Assembly: GCA_024345305.1 (NCBI GenBank)
Contig: BRON01000009.1
Location: 62,001 to 126,000, forward strand
From: Mrakia gelida
Lineage: Eukaryota; Basidiomycota; Tremellomycetes; Cystofilobasidiales; Mrakiaceae
DNA length: 64,000 nucleotides
Direction: 5' to 3'
The position numbers were made by a program, and so were the translations under genes. Positions 1 through 9,050 of this stretch are shown here, in pieces. The notes below the pieces were generated by a model. It was not told the origin of the DNA, did no database searches, and saw nothing but the letters and a program-made list of their open reading frames with translations. Position 1 is the stretch's first letter. Each line of letters begins with the position of its first letter.

Positions 1-114
1 CCTGGGAGATTGCTGGAAGAAGGGGGAGGAGCGGTGGCAGAGCGAACGAAGATCGTCCAGGTGTGGGTGTCTGAGAAGAGGAGTGCGAAGATGGGATTGC
101 GAGCGAGTGAGTGA
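1..114 (+). CDS. possible C-terminal end of a protein, cut by the window edge
   Basis: The first 37 codons are open in frame 1 and end in TGA at 112-114. The peptide has mixed composition (it includes KIVQVWVSEKRSAKMG) rather than the Ser/Pro/Arg-rich look of the noise frames around it. No family is recognised and no splice site confirms it. The stop lies about 300 bases upstream of the ATG17 start on the same strand, which would fit a tandem arrangement. It may equally be chance. Confidence 0.22.
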   Translation, partial: PGRLLEEGGGAVAERTKIVQVWVSEKRSAKMGLRASE

Positions 115-411
115 GAGAGAGATGGATGAATGGATGGATGGATGGGAAACGAACGAGTATCGTCTCTTCCTATGGCTCTCTCGTTGGGAGTGAGGAGTCG
201 AGCGACAGAACCGTACACGATAGGTCGATGGATCGTGATGCCCTGCGTTCGGATACATAGAGTATCAGTAAGGGGCTCTAAGATGTCGAGAAAAATCGAA
301 GAACTCACCTTGATTCGTTCCGACATGGTTCTGGTTGGAAAGACAGAAGGAAGCGAGTCGAACGTAGAGCTCACCTTCCCAACGGTCACGAACGAACGCA
401 GCCAGCCAGCC
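115..411. other. intergenic, presumed ATG17 promoter
   Basis: No gene is seen. A short ATGG/GATG tandem tract lies at about 122-146. The stretch just before the ATG17 start contains intron-like donor and branch motifs, so a 5'UTR intron is possible. Confidence 0.35.
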
Positions 412-2085
412 ATGTCCTCTACAGGATCCTTACAACCACCGCGTCCTACTCTTCTCGATCTTCTTCTCACCTCCAAGAGAGCGTTCTTACAATCTCAGCA
501 TACGTTCGTGGAAGCGACGGAGGAGGCGGAGGAGATCTCGAGAGCTTGCGTCAAGCTCATCGGACATCAAGCGAGGAGGGAATGGCTCGACAAGGGCAAG
601 AAAGCAGAGAAGAGGGTTAGTTCCTTGCATGAGTATATGCGCTTTGCTTTGCTGAATCGACTTTTCACTTTCTTGTAGGTTCTCGAGCTGATCTCTCGTC
701 GGATGGAGGACGAGAACGAACTCCTTCTCTCGGATGAGCTCGAGGTTCGTCGTCCCTCTCTCCTTCTCTCTCTTCGTCTCCATCCTCTCAGAGCTCACCT
801 CCTCGCCCTCTCTCGTCTTACAGACCGCCAACACCCATCGTCTCACTCTCCTAACCTCCCTCTCCTCAACTCTCACCGCTCTCTCCTCCACCCCCGTTCC
901 AACCTCGATCCATCAACCCCTCCTCAACCCACCCAACTCAACCACCTCCTCCTCCCTCTTCGGCTCTCAAGCGGGACTCACCAACAAGGGAGCCCTCGCC
1001 AACTCTCGATCTCTAGTGGAGGAAGAGAGCAGTGGGAAGAATCTGAGGGATTTCATAGACGAAGAAGGAATGGATGCGCTGATGGACGCGCTCGACGAGG
1101 AGCAAGGCGAGATTGATGTGAGTTCGAGCGATCTCTTCAGGTCCAGTCCTCGCGCTCTTTCTCTATTCCAACTCTTACCTGACCTCTATCTCACTCGTAT
1201 CCTATCCGACCCCCTCTCTCGTCCCTCAGAACCTCCTCCCAACCCTCCTAGCCCTCCCTGAATCCCTCCTCCTCGAACCCACCGCCTCCTCGTCGTCGCT
1301 TCTCCCAGACCCAAAGATCACCGTCCAGGACACGCTCAAGTCCCAACGGGAGATCCTAGAGCACATGGGCTCAGAGATGGACGCTCTCGCGAGGCATCTA
1401 GATCAAGTTGGGGAGGCTGTGAGAGCGGGAGAGGAAGGGGAGGAGGTCGATGGTGAGTTCGAGTCGCGTTCCACCTCTCTCTCTCTCTCATCTCTTCCCT
1501 CGCCTCGCTCGAATCTGACGGCGTTCGTTCACTCTCGCTCAAAACTCATTCAGTCCTCATCGAAGATACAGCTCACCTCCCCTCCATTCTCGATGAACTC
1601 TCATCCTGTCTCCTCTCGCTCCAGCACATTCGGTTCGTTTTTTTCCGCTCGCTCCTGAGTCTTCCTCCTCCTCTCCTCTCCCCTCCTCTCGTTCTCACCC
1701 ACTCTTCTTTCCCTCTTACCACAGTTCTTCCGTCCTCCCTCCACCCTCTCCAACACCTCCAACCCACCCCTCCCCCTCCCCCCTCGCAACCCTCCAAACC
1801 CACACCACCCTCCACACCCTCATCCACACCCACCTCTCCACCCTCCTCACCCACCTCTCCTCCGTTCAAACCCTCAACGAATCCCTCCTGGCGTACCGAG
1901 AGGGGTTCGAGGCTCTTCGAGTTGAAGTCGCGAGGAGGGAGCGAACGGGGAGGGAGGGGGAGAGGAGGAGGAGGGAGTGGGAGGAGGAGGAAAGGAGGAG
2001 GGAGGAGGAGGAGGAAGGGGAGAGGGGCAGGTTCTTGAATGCTTGGGGAGAGAAACTGCCGGGGGATTTGTGGAGTACTAGATAA
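412..2085 (+). CDS. ATG17: autophagy protein Atg17, scaffold of the Atg1 complex
   Basis: Six exons join in phase: 412-615, 679-744, 824-1117, 1230-1452, 1554-1632 and 1725-2085, giving 408 residues. The N-terminus (LLDLLLTSKRAFLQSQHTF, then a helical stretch ending REWLDKG) resembles the first helix of fungal Atg17. The C-terminal exon has the family-like run AYREGFEALRVEVARRE, a Glu/Arg-rich coiled coil and the ending LPGDLW. In the known family Atg17 is a rod-like scaffold for Atg13, Atg29/31 and Atg1 at the phagophore assembly site. The start was chosen because it is the Met immediately before the conserved helix; an upstream in-frame Met at 130 would add residues unlike the family. Length fits the short end of the family (about 400-500). 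A low-complexity Pro/Thr stretch opens exon 6. Identification is by pattern, not by a search. Confidence 0.75.
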
Positions 2086-3012
2086 AGAATGGGGGGGGTG
2101 GGTGGGTGGGAAGGGCGGTTGGGGGGGGAAAGGTGAGTTTGGGACGCGACTCGATCGATTCGAACGCGCGCGTGCGTGCGTGGAGACTGACGGGTTGTTT
2201 TTTTTTCCTTTGTTCGATCTCGATCCCATCCCATCGTTTTCAGGACAGATCCCCATCCCACTCGGCCGGCGACGACCCCCGAGAAATGACGGACTGCCGG
2301 AGCGCTCGAACGAACAAACGAACGAACGGACGAAACCCTCTCGTTTTTGGTTCGTTCGCGCTTCCTTCTGCGATCCCGTCCCTTTCGACGAGGACTTGGG
2401 AGTCAGGGACTGAGTGGAGATTGCACTCTCTTTGTCGAATCCACGTATCCAGCCTTGGGGGAGGAGAGAGAGGAGGGGAGATGATAATGAACTGAACGTA
2501 CCAACCCAAAGACAATTCTTTCGCTCCTTTCCTTCCTTCGAGCACACGCAAGAAACGAAACGAACGACCAAGCGAAGTTGGAGATTTACATACGAAGCTC
2601 GAAGGGGGGGTGAGATAGACGGGACTAAGGTACGAGCTGGTGCTGTCTCTCGAGCGAGCGTATCCAAGCGCGTCGAGCAGCGTGTTGGTTCGAGCCAGCT
2701 GTTTTCATTGGGGTGGAAGGAGGGGAACGCTGGAGAAGGATGAGGGAAGTAGGGGAGGGAGGGAGGTCAGGACCGCGATCGAGTGAGCGAAGGGGAAAGG
2801 GGGAGGGAAGGAAGAAAAGAGGACACGCGACGAGAGGAAACGAAGATGGAAGGGACAGAACGAGCTCACCTTGTTTTTCGCGTTTCCTTCTCTGACAGGT
2901 CTCAAAACTCGTCTCAGACCCACACGCCCATCTCCTACAGCGAGCCGAGTTCCCGATGCCCCATCTCCTACATTCTCCCTTCCAACCTCCCAGGGGAGCT
3001 CGACTCCTCAGC
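2086..3012. other. convergent intergenic region, no gene seen
   Basis: ATG17 (+) and VPS71 (-) converge here. The sequence is purine-rich on the + strand with poly-G and GA-rich tracts (2092-2140, 2705-2800). Long frames on both strands are compositionally biased and show no splice-supported protein. I read it as two 3'UTRs plus spacer. Confidence 0.5.
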
Positions 3013-3830
3013 TCAACCTCCCCTCCTATCGCACCCACTCTCGTCATGCAGTTCCCAACAACTCTTGGAACAGATCCACTCCCCACATTTCCCACAGGCG
3101 TACGCTCCCAGGTATCCACAGGGGAGGCAGAGTTTCCTTGGAGGAGGGATTGGAGGAGCAGCGATGGACGTGAAGTAGGGGTCGTGGGGCTGCGAAAGGA
3201 ATGGAAGTCAGCGAACGAGCGAACGATGAGGGAGGGAGGAGAGGTGTGTGAATAGAAACGCACATGCTCGTCCAAAAGAGTGGCTAGAGACTTCCTGTAC
3301 TGAGGTGTGAGAAGGGTTCGAACGGCGGGGGTGGGTTTCTTGCCTGTTGAGCGGTGTCGAGAGGGAGCTGAGGATCCGGAAGAGGGGACGATGGGGAGGA
3401 TGTCGTCGTGGAGGGAGGATTGAATGGTGGAGGGGTCGGTGTAGTTGGTTCTCTGGACGCAGTGAAGGGGGGAGGACGGGCGAGGAAGGAGGAAGGGAGG
3501 TGGTCAGCTCGAGCTCATCCGAACGAAGGTCCACGTTTTCTCCTTCCCTTCGTTCCCCGAGCCGACGCTCCTGGAGAAGAAAAGAAGATCCGACTAACCT
3601 CCAGATCATCCAACTTCCTCTTGAGTCTCTTCTTCCCTGCTTCGATCCCTCCTTTGGACGAAGCTCTGGCTGCTGAGAGCTCGACTCCCGAGAAGATGGA
3701 AGCGTTCAGCTGGGTCGCTGAGACGGCGGCTTGTCGGACGGCTGCAGAAAAGCGAAGAGCGTGATCAGATGATGTGTATATATACGGATCGAGGACGGAG
3801 AGACGTACGTTGAGAACGAGCTGATTTCAT
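3013..3830 (-). CDS. VPS71: SWR1-complex subunit Vps71 / ZNHIT1, zf-HIT protein
   Basis: Four exons on the minus strand, 3809-3830, 3599-3741, 3264-3452 and 3013-3189, join in phase to 176 residues. The last exon encodes a complete zf-HIT finger with the eight expected ligands at C139, C142, C150, C153, C158, C162, H166 and C171. Before it come the family's KRKLDDLE coiled segment and the block TPAVRTLL...RKSLATLLDE typical of Vps71/ZNHIT1. In the known family this protein sits in the SWR1 (SRCAP) remodeller that places histone H2A.Z in nucleosomes. The first exon is only 22 bases (MKSARSQ). The start is 176 bases from the start of the divergent deaminase-like gene, suggesting a shared promoter. 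Confidence 0.9.
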
Positions 3831-4006
3831 GGGTCGTCGAGAAGGAGGGTGAGCGTTCGGGACGAAACGAAGGAGCTCGTTTGGATTTCTCTTTGAAGAA
3901 GAGTCAAAGAACGCTCATCAACGAATCCCACTTCTTTTCCTCCCACTTTCTCGCACTCTCTCTCCCTCTCTCTCACTCCTCCAGACGCCCTCTCTCACTC
4001 TCAGAA

Positions 4007-6026
4007 ATGTGCCGAAACCAGAAAGTAGCGAACATCCTCGTGGCGGAAGCGGAACTCAGGTCAGTCTCGTCGTGTGCTCTCCTTCCTTCCTCCCCTTCCC
4101 TTCCCTTCGTCTTCGTCTCTCTCTCTCTCGTTCGCTGACGTCCTTCTTCTTTTTCTTCTGATAGTGATATGAAGTACAAGCATGCTGCTGCTATCGTCCA
4201 AGGAGGCAAGATCATCTCTGTCGGACACAACCAGACGAGGACCTTCTTCCAAGCCAGACCTCACCGTTCGTTCCCTCCCTCCCTTCCTTCCCTCCTTCCC
4301 CTCTCGTCTCTTTCTCTCATCCTAACCTCCTTCCTCCTCGGTCTTCTCTCTTCCCAGACTCGATGCACGCCGAAATGTCCGCCATCTCCCGAGCTCACTC
4401 TTCGTACTCGTCCAACAAACGATCCTCGTTCGGTCGAGGGATGTCGTACAAGTCCGGTCCTCCCCTCAACCTTCACATCCCTGGAGCTTCCTCCCTCACC
4501 ATCTCCCTCGCCAACACCAACTCCTCCAACCCTTCAACCGCTGGAGCTCAACCCTTGATGAAAGGTCCTCCTCCTTCCTCCAACTCGTCGTCGACGTCGT
4601 CGAACGGTCAACCCGCCTTCCTCCTCAACCGAACCAGGATCACCAACCTGGGAGGACAGCAGGATCGATCTTCGTTGGCTGGCGGGCCACAGTACTGGGT
4701 TTCACCAGGCACCGCTTCAACTCGAAGAGCAACATCACGAAGATCACGTTCACGAGGGGCAGCAGCAGCAGCAGCAGAAAACGTCGTCGGCGTCGAGGAG
4801 GAAAGGATCAGCAAGGTCGTCGTCGTCGAGCTCAACCTCGCCCAGCAGGAGGTCCTCGTCTCCCGAACCAGCAGCAACAGGTCGAACGGAGTTGGACCCT
4901 GCGATGGAGGTGCTGCTGAGCGAGATGCGCTCGCTTACAAGTCGATGCAATTCAAGGTGAGCTCGTCGTCTCGTTTCGTCTTGTCCGTTCGCGAGCTCGA
5001 GCTGACCCTTTCGTTTCCCTTCCCTTCGTTCTCAGTTATGTGGCTCCAGTATGTCCTCTTTTCCCTTTACCCTCGTCCTCTCGCGAACCCTCGACTGACC
5101 TTCACGCTCCCTTTCCCTCCCAGCTGAATCCAAGGAAGAAGGGCAAGAAGGCAGGTGGTAAAGGTGAGCTCTCCTCCTTCCCTCTTCCCTCCCTCGCGTT
5201 CTTCTCCTCTCTCTCGCCTCTCGCCCTCCCTCTCGTTCGTTTGCTCACTCGCTCTCCACTCTATCTCTCTCTCTCTCCTTCTCGCAGGGAGAGATCTAGG
5301 CTCAGGGTCGAAGGCGATGTGGGGAGCGGATTTGTACGTGTGCAGGGTCAAGAAGGACGGAGGACTCGCGTCGAGCAAGGTCTGCTTCAGATGTTTGGAG
5401 TGGTGCATCGAGTGAGTCTTTCTCTCTCTCCCTCTACTCCATCCCCTGCTTTTGTCTCTCGCGTCGACGCGAGCTGATCCGCGTTTGGGTTCGGGCTCGG
5501 ACAGGGCTGGGATCCGACGAGTGTTCTACACGGACGAGGAGGAGGACGGATCGATCCAGTGGTATCAGCAGTCGAGTGAGTCCCTTCCTCCCTCTCTCTT
5601 CTTCGTTTCTTCGCTTCCACTCACTCACCGTGCTTCCCTTCTCCCAACTGCAGCTCTGAGTCTCTACGAGGAAGTTGAACTCAGTCTTGAACACGCGACT
5701 CGAGGTTCGTCTCTCCCCTCCCTGTTCCACTCCTTCCTCCCTTCGTTCTCCATCCTTCCCCAGTCACTCACCTCACTCTATCCCTTCCTCTCCTTCTCTT
5801 CTCTTCTTCCTCGCGAACAGTTTCCGCCTCCGTCTCCTCCTCCTGCTCGTCGTCCTCCCACTCGCACGCCCATCACTCCAACTCCAACTCCAACTCCTCC
5901 GCCAACAAACATTCCTCGTCCTCCTCCTCGGGCTCCTCCTACTCGTCGGCGTCCAAGAATTCTAGGAGCGGCAGCGGGAGTGGGAGCGGGAGTGGGAAGA
6001 GTGGGAAGGGGAAGGTGAAGAGCTGA
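4007..6026 (+). CDS. cytidine/deoxycytidylate deaminase-like zinc protein with a long insertion
   Basis: Eight exons, 4007-4059, 4165-4265, 4358-4956, 5124-5163, 5288-5411, 5505-5575, 5654-5704 and 5821-6026, join in phase to 414 residues. The N-terminus reads MCRNQKVANILVAEAEL then KHAAAIVQGGKIISVGHN, a strand order seen in deaminase folds. The zinc/proton-shuttle motif HAE is at residues 55-57 and the second zinc motif CFRC at 297-300, inside KVCFRCLEWC. Between them lie about 240 residues, mostly Ser/Arg/Ala-rich low complexity, whereas family members usually have a few dozen. A further Ser/His/Gly-rich tail follows. The intron at 4957-5123 could hide a tiny extra exon, but none keeps the frame. 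The substrate cannot be told: free nucleotide, tRNA and loss of activity are all open. The CxxC lacks the usual preceding Pro. Confidence 0.7.
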
Positions 6027-6451
6027 GGGACTCGTCGGTTCCGCTTCGTTTTTCGTTTGGGTTCGCTTTCGTTTTTGGCTCTTCATCCACGGGTTTGGTT
6101 ATTAGACGGTGCTTTGGGTGTTGGTTGTATCTCTATCTGATTCGCTTCGTGGCGTGCTCCTCCTTCTTCGCGAGCGGGGGATGAGCGAGACCAAGAAGAG
6201 AGCTGAGGAGCAGGACACAGACAGACGGTGCGTTTCCCTTTCTTCCTCTCCCTCCCCGTCACCATCATCTTTTCAACTCATTCATCTCGTCCCCTCCGGA
6301 TACGTATAAATCCTCTCCCCACCCTCGAACGTCTGGACCTCCCCTCCCTGCGCACGAACATCCGCATCGGACGCTCGCGTTCGGTTCGACGAGCCTCGAG
6401 TTTTTGCAAGTCCTGAGCGAGGAGGTAACGACAGTCGCGTTTGTGGGAACT
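6027..6451. other. convergent intergenic region, includes relict 3' end of MYND copy A
   Basis: The 3' ends of the deaminase-like gene (+) and MYND copy A (-) meet here. Bases 6282-6451 on the minus strand continue the MYND reading frame beyond its stop and still encode residues matching copy B (HKRDC, LLAQDLQKLE). They look like former coding sequence. Confidence 0.5.
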
Positions 6452-7759
6452 TTAATCCGAGAGTTGGCACTGTGGTCAAACGAGGGTAGGTGGCGTGGAT
6501 GGAGGGAAGAGGGGGAGGAAAGGGAGAGGAGAGGGAGGGGAGAGGTGAGGTGAGACGCGCGTCGTTGGCCGAGGGAAGAACGAAACAGATGGGGGGGGCG
6601 GGGGTGAGAGAGGAACAAAGACGAACGTTTCTGGAGCAGTAGCGAGCCATTTTGCATCTGCAACAGCACAGAATTGAAGAAAGAGGAGGAGTCATTAACG
6701 GCCAAGAGCTCACTCGCTCGACGACTCGACGACTCGGCCCTCGCCCCTTCAAGGCGGCCGCAGATACGAGACGGTGCGGTTATCTTACCTCGAGCACTGC
6801 TTGTACCTGTCCTCGACCTTCCCCACGTCCATCAGCTCTGTTCGTCCACATCCTCCGTCGCAGGTGTAAGCGATTTCGTTCTTGCTAACGAGAAGTTCGA
6901 AGATGGCCATCTCGGTTTCCCAGCTGTCTTGCGTGACCTTGCCGGTGCTGAGGAGATGAGATGAAGCAGAAGAGAGGGAGAGGGTTGGTTGAGATGGAAG
7001 AGAGACGGGTGAAGCGAAAGGGCGAAGAGAAGAGGAGGTGGGTGGGACTGGGAGGGAGAGCTCGCGTCGACGCCGGCGAAGGAAGAGGGGAAGGACGAAC
7101 TCTCGAATGATTCCTTGAGCGACCATCTCGTCGGTGAACCAGTCTCCAATGAGGGTGTAGAGCTGTTGGAAGTGAAGAGGAGGAGAGTTGAACGAGGTAC
7201 GGAGAGAGGAAGGGAGGAAGGGCAGGAGGGCGAAGGGAGGAGGAAGGTGAGCTCGTGCACACGGCTGTGGAGAAAGCAGAGAGACTCACTCCGAAGTACC
7301 AGCCTGCAGGATCTTCGCCCTCTACTTGCAAATGGCTCATATAGGGACCACTCATAGTGACGTAAATCTGTGGTGAAGGGCGAGGGAAGGGGGAGGGAGT
7401 CAAGAAGGTGTGAGCTCGAGTCGTTCGTTGCTCCCCTTCCCTTCTCGCCTCTTCCTTCCCCATCACGGTGACCAGCTCTCTTTACCCCAGTTTCTCGCTC
7501 GGTTATAGGGCACTCGACTCACTTGAGACTCTGTTGACCTCCCTTCGACATGGAGAAAGACGAGCTGAGACGCCAACGTCGAATAGCCCACGCATAACTC
7601 CCTCCCCCGATCTCCCTTCTCGTAGCCTTGTCCTGGACCGACGGGGAAGATACGAAGACCGGGACAGGTGGAGTGGTATCGAGGCTTGATTCGTTCGTGC
7701 TCGTCGAGGCCTAGTGGGTTGGCGACCCGGTCGTAGTTACAAGCTGAAGGAGAGACCAT
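6452..7759 (-). pseudogene. MYND zinc-finger protein, copy A, with a stop codon inside the finger
   Basis: Six exons on the minus strand, 7523-7759, 7290-7367, 7101-7162, 6789-6947, 6627-6657 and 6452-6469, join in phase to 194 residues ending at a TAA at 6452-6454. Exons 1, 2, 3 and 5 have the same lengths as in copy B (237, 78, 62 and 31 bases), so this is a clear paralogue. The N-terminal about 165 residues (PSACNYD, RYHSTCPG, GEDPAGWYFG, IGDW, AQGIIR) form a domain I do not recognise. The finger begins CDGGC, then CSRCKMARYC, but the stop falls five codons after the exon-6 Cys, before the last ligands His and Cys. Without the stop the frame runs to 6281. MYND fingers bind proline-rich peptides. 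It may be a decaying gene or give a truncated protein. Confidence 0.72.
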
Positions 7760-8199
7760 TCGAGAAGCTGGGAGTGAAGGAGCGAGCTGAAGGAAGGACC
7801 GAGGGTTGGTATGGTAGGAAAAAAGGTCAGTAACATGGTAGGTTGAGCACTCATGGCGTGGATAGATGTCAGAGCTGAGGTAGGAGCTCACAAAGAGGCG
7901 AGGGGAAGCGACGGGGAGGGGAAGAAGGGAAGGGAGGTCGACATTGAGGTGAGCTTCGAAAACCGCGAGCTCAATTCGCTCAGGTCCGTCGAGATGGAGA
8001 CTCCGCATTAGTGGGTTTTTTTGTTGGTGGTAGTCCCAGATATGCCTTCTCCCCTAAACCTACCGAAACGAGGATTTCGTCTGAAGATCTGGCAACGACG
8101 GAGGAGAGAAAGAGGGCCTAAAGGGAAGCGAGACTGGCGGGCAAGCTCCCTAACTGTGCAAAGCTACATAAACACAAGGTCCTCGTCGTTGTCATAAAG
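7760..8199. other. promoter region of MYND copy A
   Basis: No gene is seen. An open frame runs upstream of the chosen ATG to about 8008 on the minus strand, but copy B shares similarity only from the chosen Met onward, so this is taken as 5' flank. Confidence 0.45.
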
Positions 8200-8283
8200 T
8201 CCTTGTTTGTCCATCGGCTAAGATGTTCGCCTCTCATTAACTTGTGAACGCGAAGGAGCGGGGTTCGACTCCCCGACAGGGAA
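8200..8283 (+). tRNA. tRNA-Glu(CUC) with a 12-base intron
   Basis: The 7-base acceptor strands TCCTTGT (8200-8206) and ACAGGGA (8276-8282) pair fully with one G-U. The T arm is CGGGG-TTCGACT-CCCCG, matching the B box and identical to that of yeast tRNA-Glu. The anticodon stem TTCGC/GCGAA encloses C-U-CUC-A, with the anticodon at 8233-8235 (reads GAG). An intron of about 12 bases (8237-8248) sits at the canonical place one base 3' of the anticodon. The gene is followed by a T run at 8288-8293 as RNA polymerase III terminator. The D arm is weak (three pairs). Confidence 0.88.
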
Positions 8284-8287
8284 CAAT

Positions 8288-8293
8288 TCTTTT
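8288..8293 (+). terminator. RNA polymerase III T-run terminator
   Basis: A run of six T begins five bases after the discriminator base of the tRNA gene, as expected for Pol III termination. Confidence 0.7.
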
Positions 8294-8718
8294 TTGCCTT
8301 CCGTGCACTCACTCGGTTTCGTGTGAGAGATCGGTCCAGTAGGAAGAGGGGAAGCTCCGCGTTTTTTTTTGGGGGGGGGGGTGCTTGGTGTGTGGAAAAC
8401 GGGGGGAGAGAGTGGGAGAAGAGAGAAGCCAGAGGCGACGCGTCGTTGTCGTTGCCTCCGAGACTGTTCCCTTTTCGCCTCCTCCATACCCCTCGTCGTA
8501 CCTCGTTTCGAGAGGCGTTCTTACATGAGGAAAGCTGAACCTCCATCGGTCGTCCTCAGGTCTCTCGTTGCCCACTTGTCGTACTCTCTCTCGTTTTCGG
8601 TTGAGCTCAACGCGCCTTTTCTGTCTCTCATCTGTTCCATTTGTCTAGAATAGCTCTTACTGCTCGTGCGAAGTTACCCGTAGCCTCCTCCTACTTAGAT
8701 TTGACGAAGAGAAACCTC
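8294..8718. other. spacer between tRNA and retrotransposon
   Basis: No gene is seen. It contains an abrupt T9-G11 homopolymer junction at 8362-8381, prone to length change. Confidence 0.5.
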
Positions 8719-8723
8719 CAAAA

Positions 8724-9035
8724 TATGAAGATGTAAGGTCTAGCGTCTGGTTCGATCTGGAGAGAGAAAGAAGGACTCGTGAGACGCTAGCTTGGTGGTC
8801 AAGATGTAGACTATGTATCGAGCTAACCTGGAGAGAGAAAGAAGGACTCGTGAGACGCTAGCTTGGTGGTCAAGATGTAGACGAGAGTAAGAAGGGAGGA
8901 GAGGGAAGTGAAAAAGGTTAAGGGAATAAGGCAGTGTGCGAAGAGAGAGAGCTAGCGAGATTAGAAACTAGAGGAGCGAGCTCAGCAACCTATTCTACTG
9001 TAGAAAAGAAAGAAAGAGATACGCAAATCTTCACA
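8724..9035 (-). repeat. 3' LTR (left copy) with an internal 55-base duplication
   Basis: It appears the same base for base as the copy at 13969-14280. It contains a direct repeat of about 55 bases (starting ctggagagagaaagaagg and ending gatgtagac) present twice, separated by 16 bases. Termini form an imperfect inverted repeat. Confidence 0.93.
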
Positions 9036-9042
9036 CCCCCCC
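9036..9042 (-). promoter_or_regulatory. polypurine tract of the retrotransposon
   Basis: In element orientation a run of seven G directly precedes the 3' LTR, eight bases after the pol stop codon. This is the expected place for the plus-strand primer. Confidence 0.65.
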
Positions 9043-9050
9043 AGCGGATC

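Noticed and set aside
2783..3178. Plus-strand open frame ending GGGIGGAAMDVK
   Set aside because: It is the complement of the VPS71 zf-HIT exon, whose eight ligands and splice phase are clear on the minus strand.
5036..5048. Possible 13-base exon in the deaminase-like gene (TTATGTGGCTCCA)
   Set aside because: Both boundaries have splice-like sequence, but including it shifts frame into a stop; skipping it keeps the frame to the CxxC motif.
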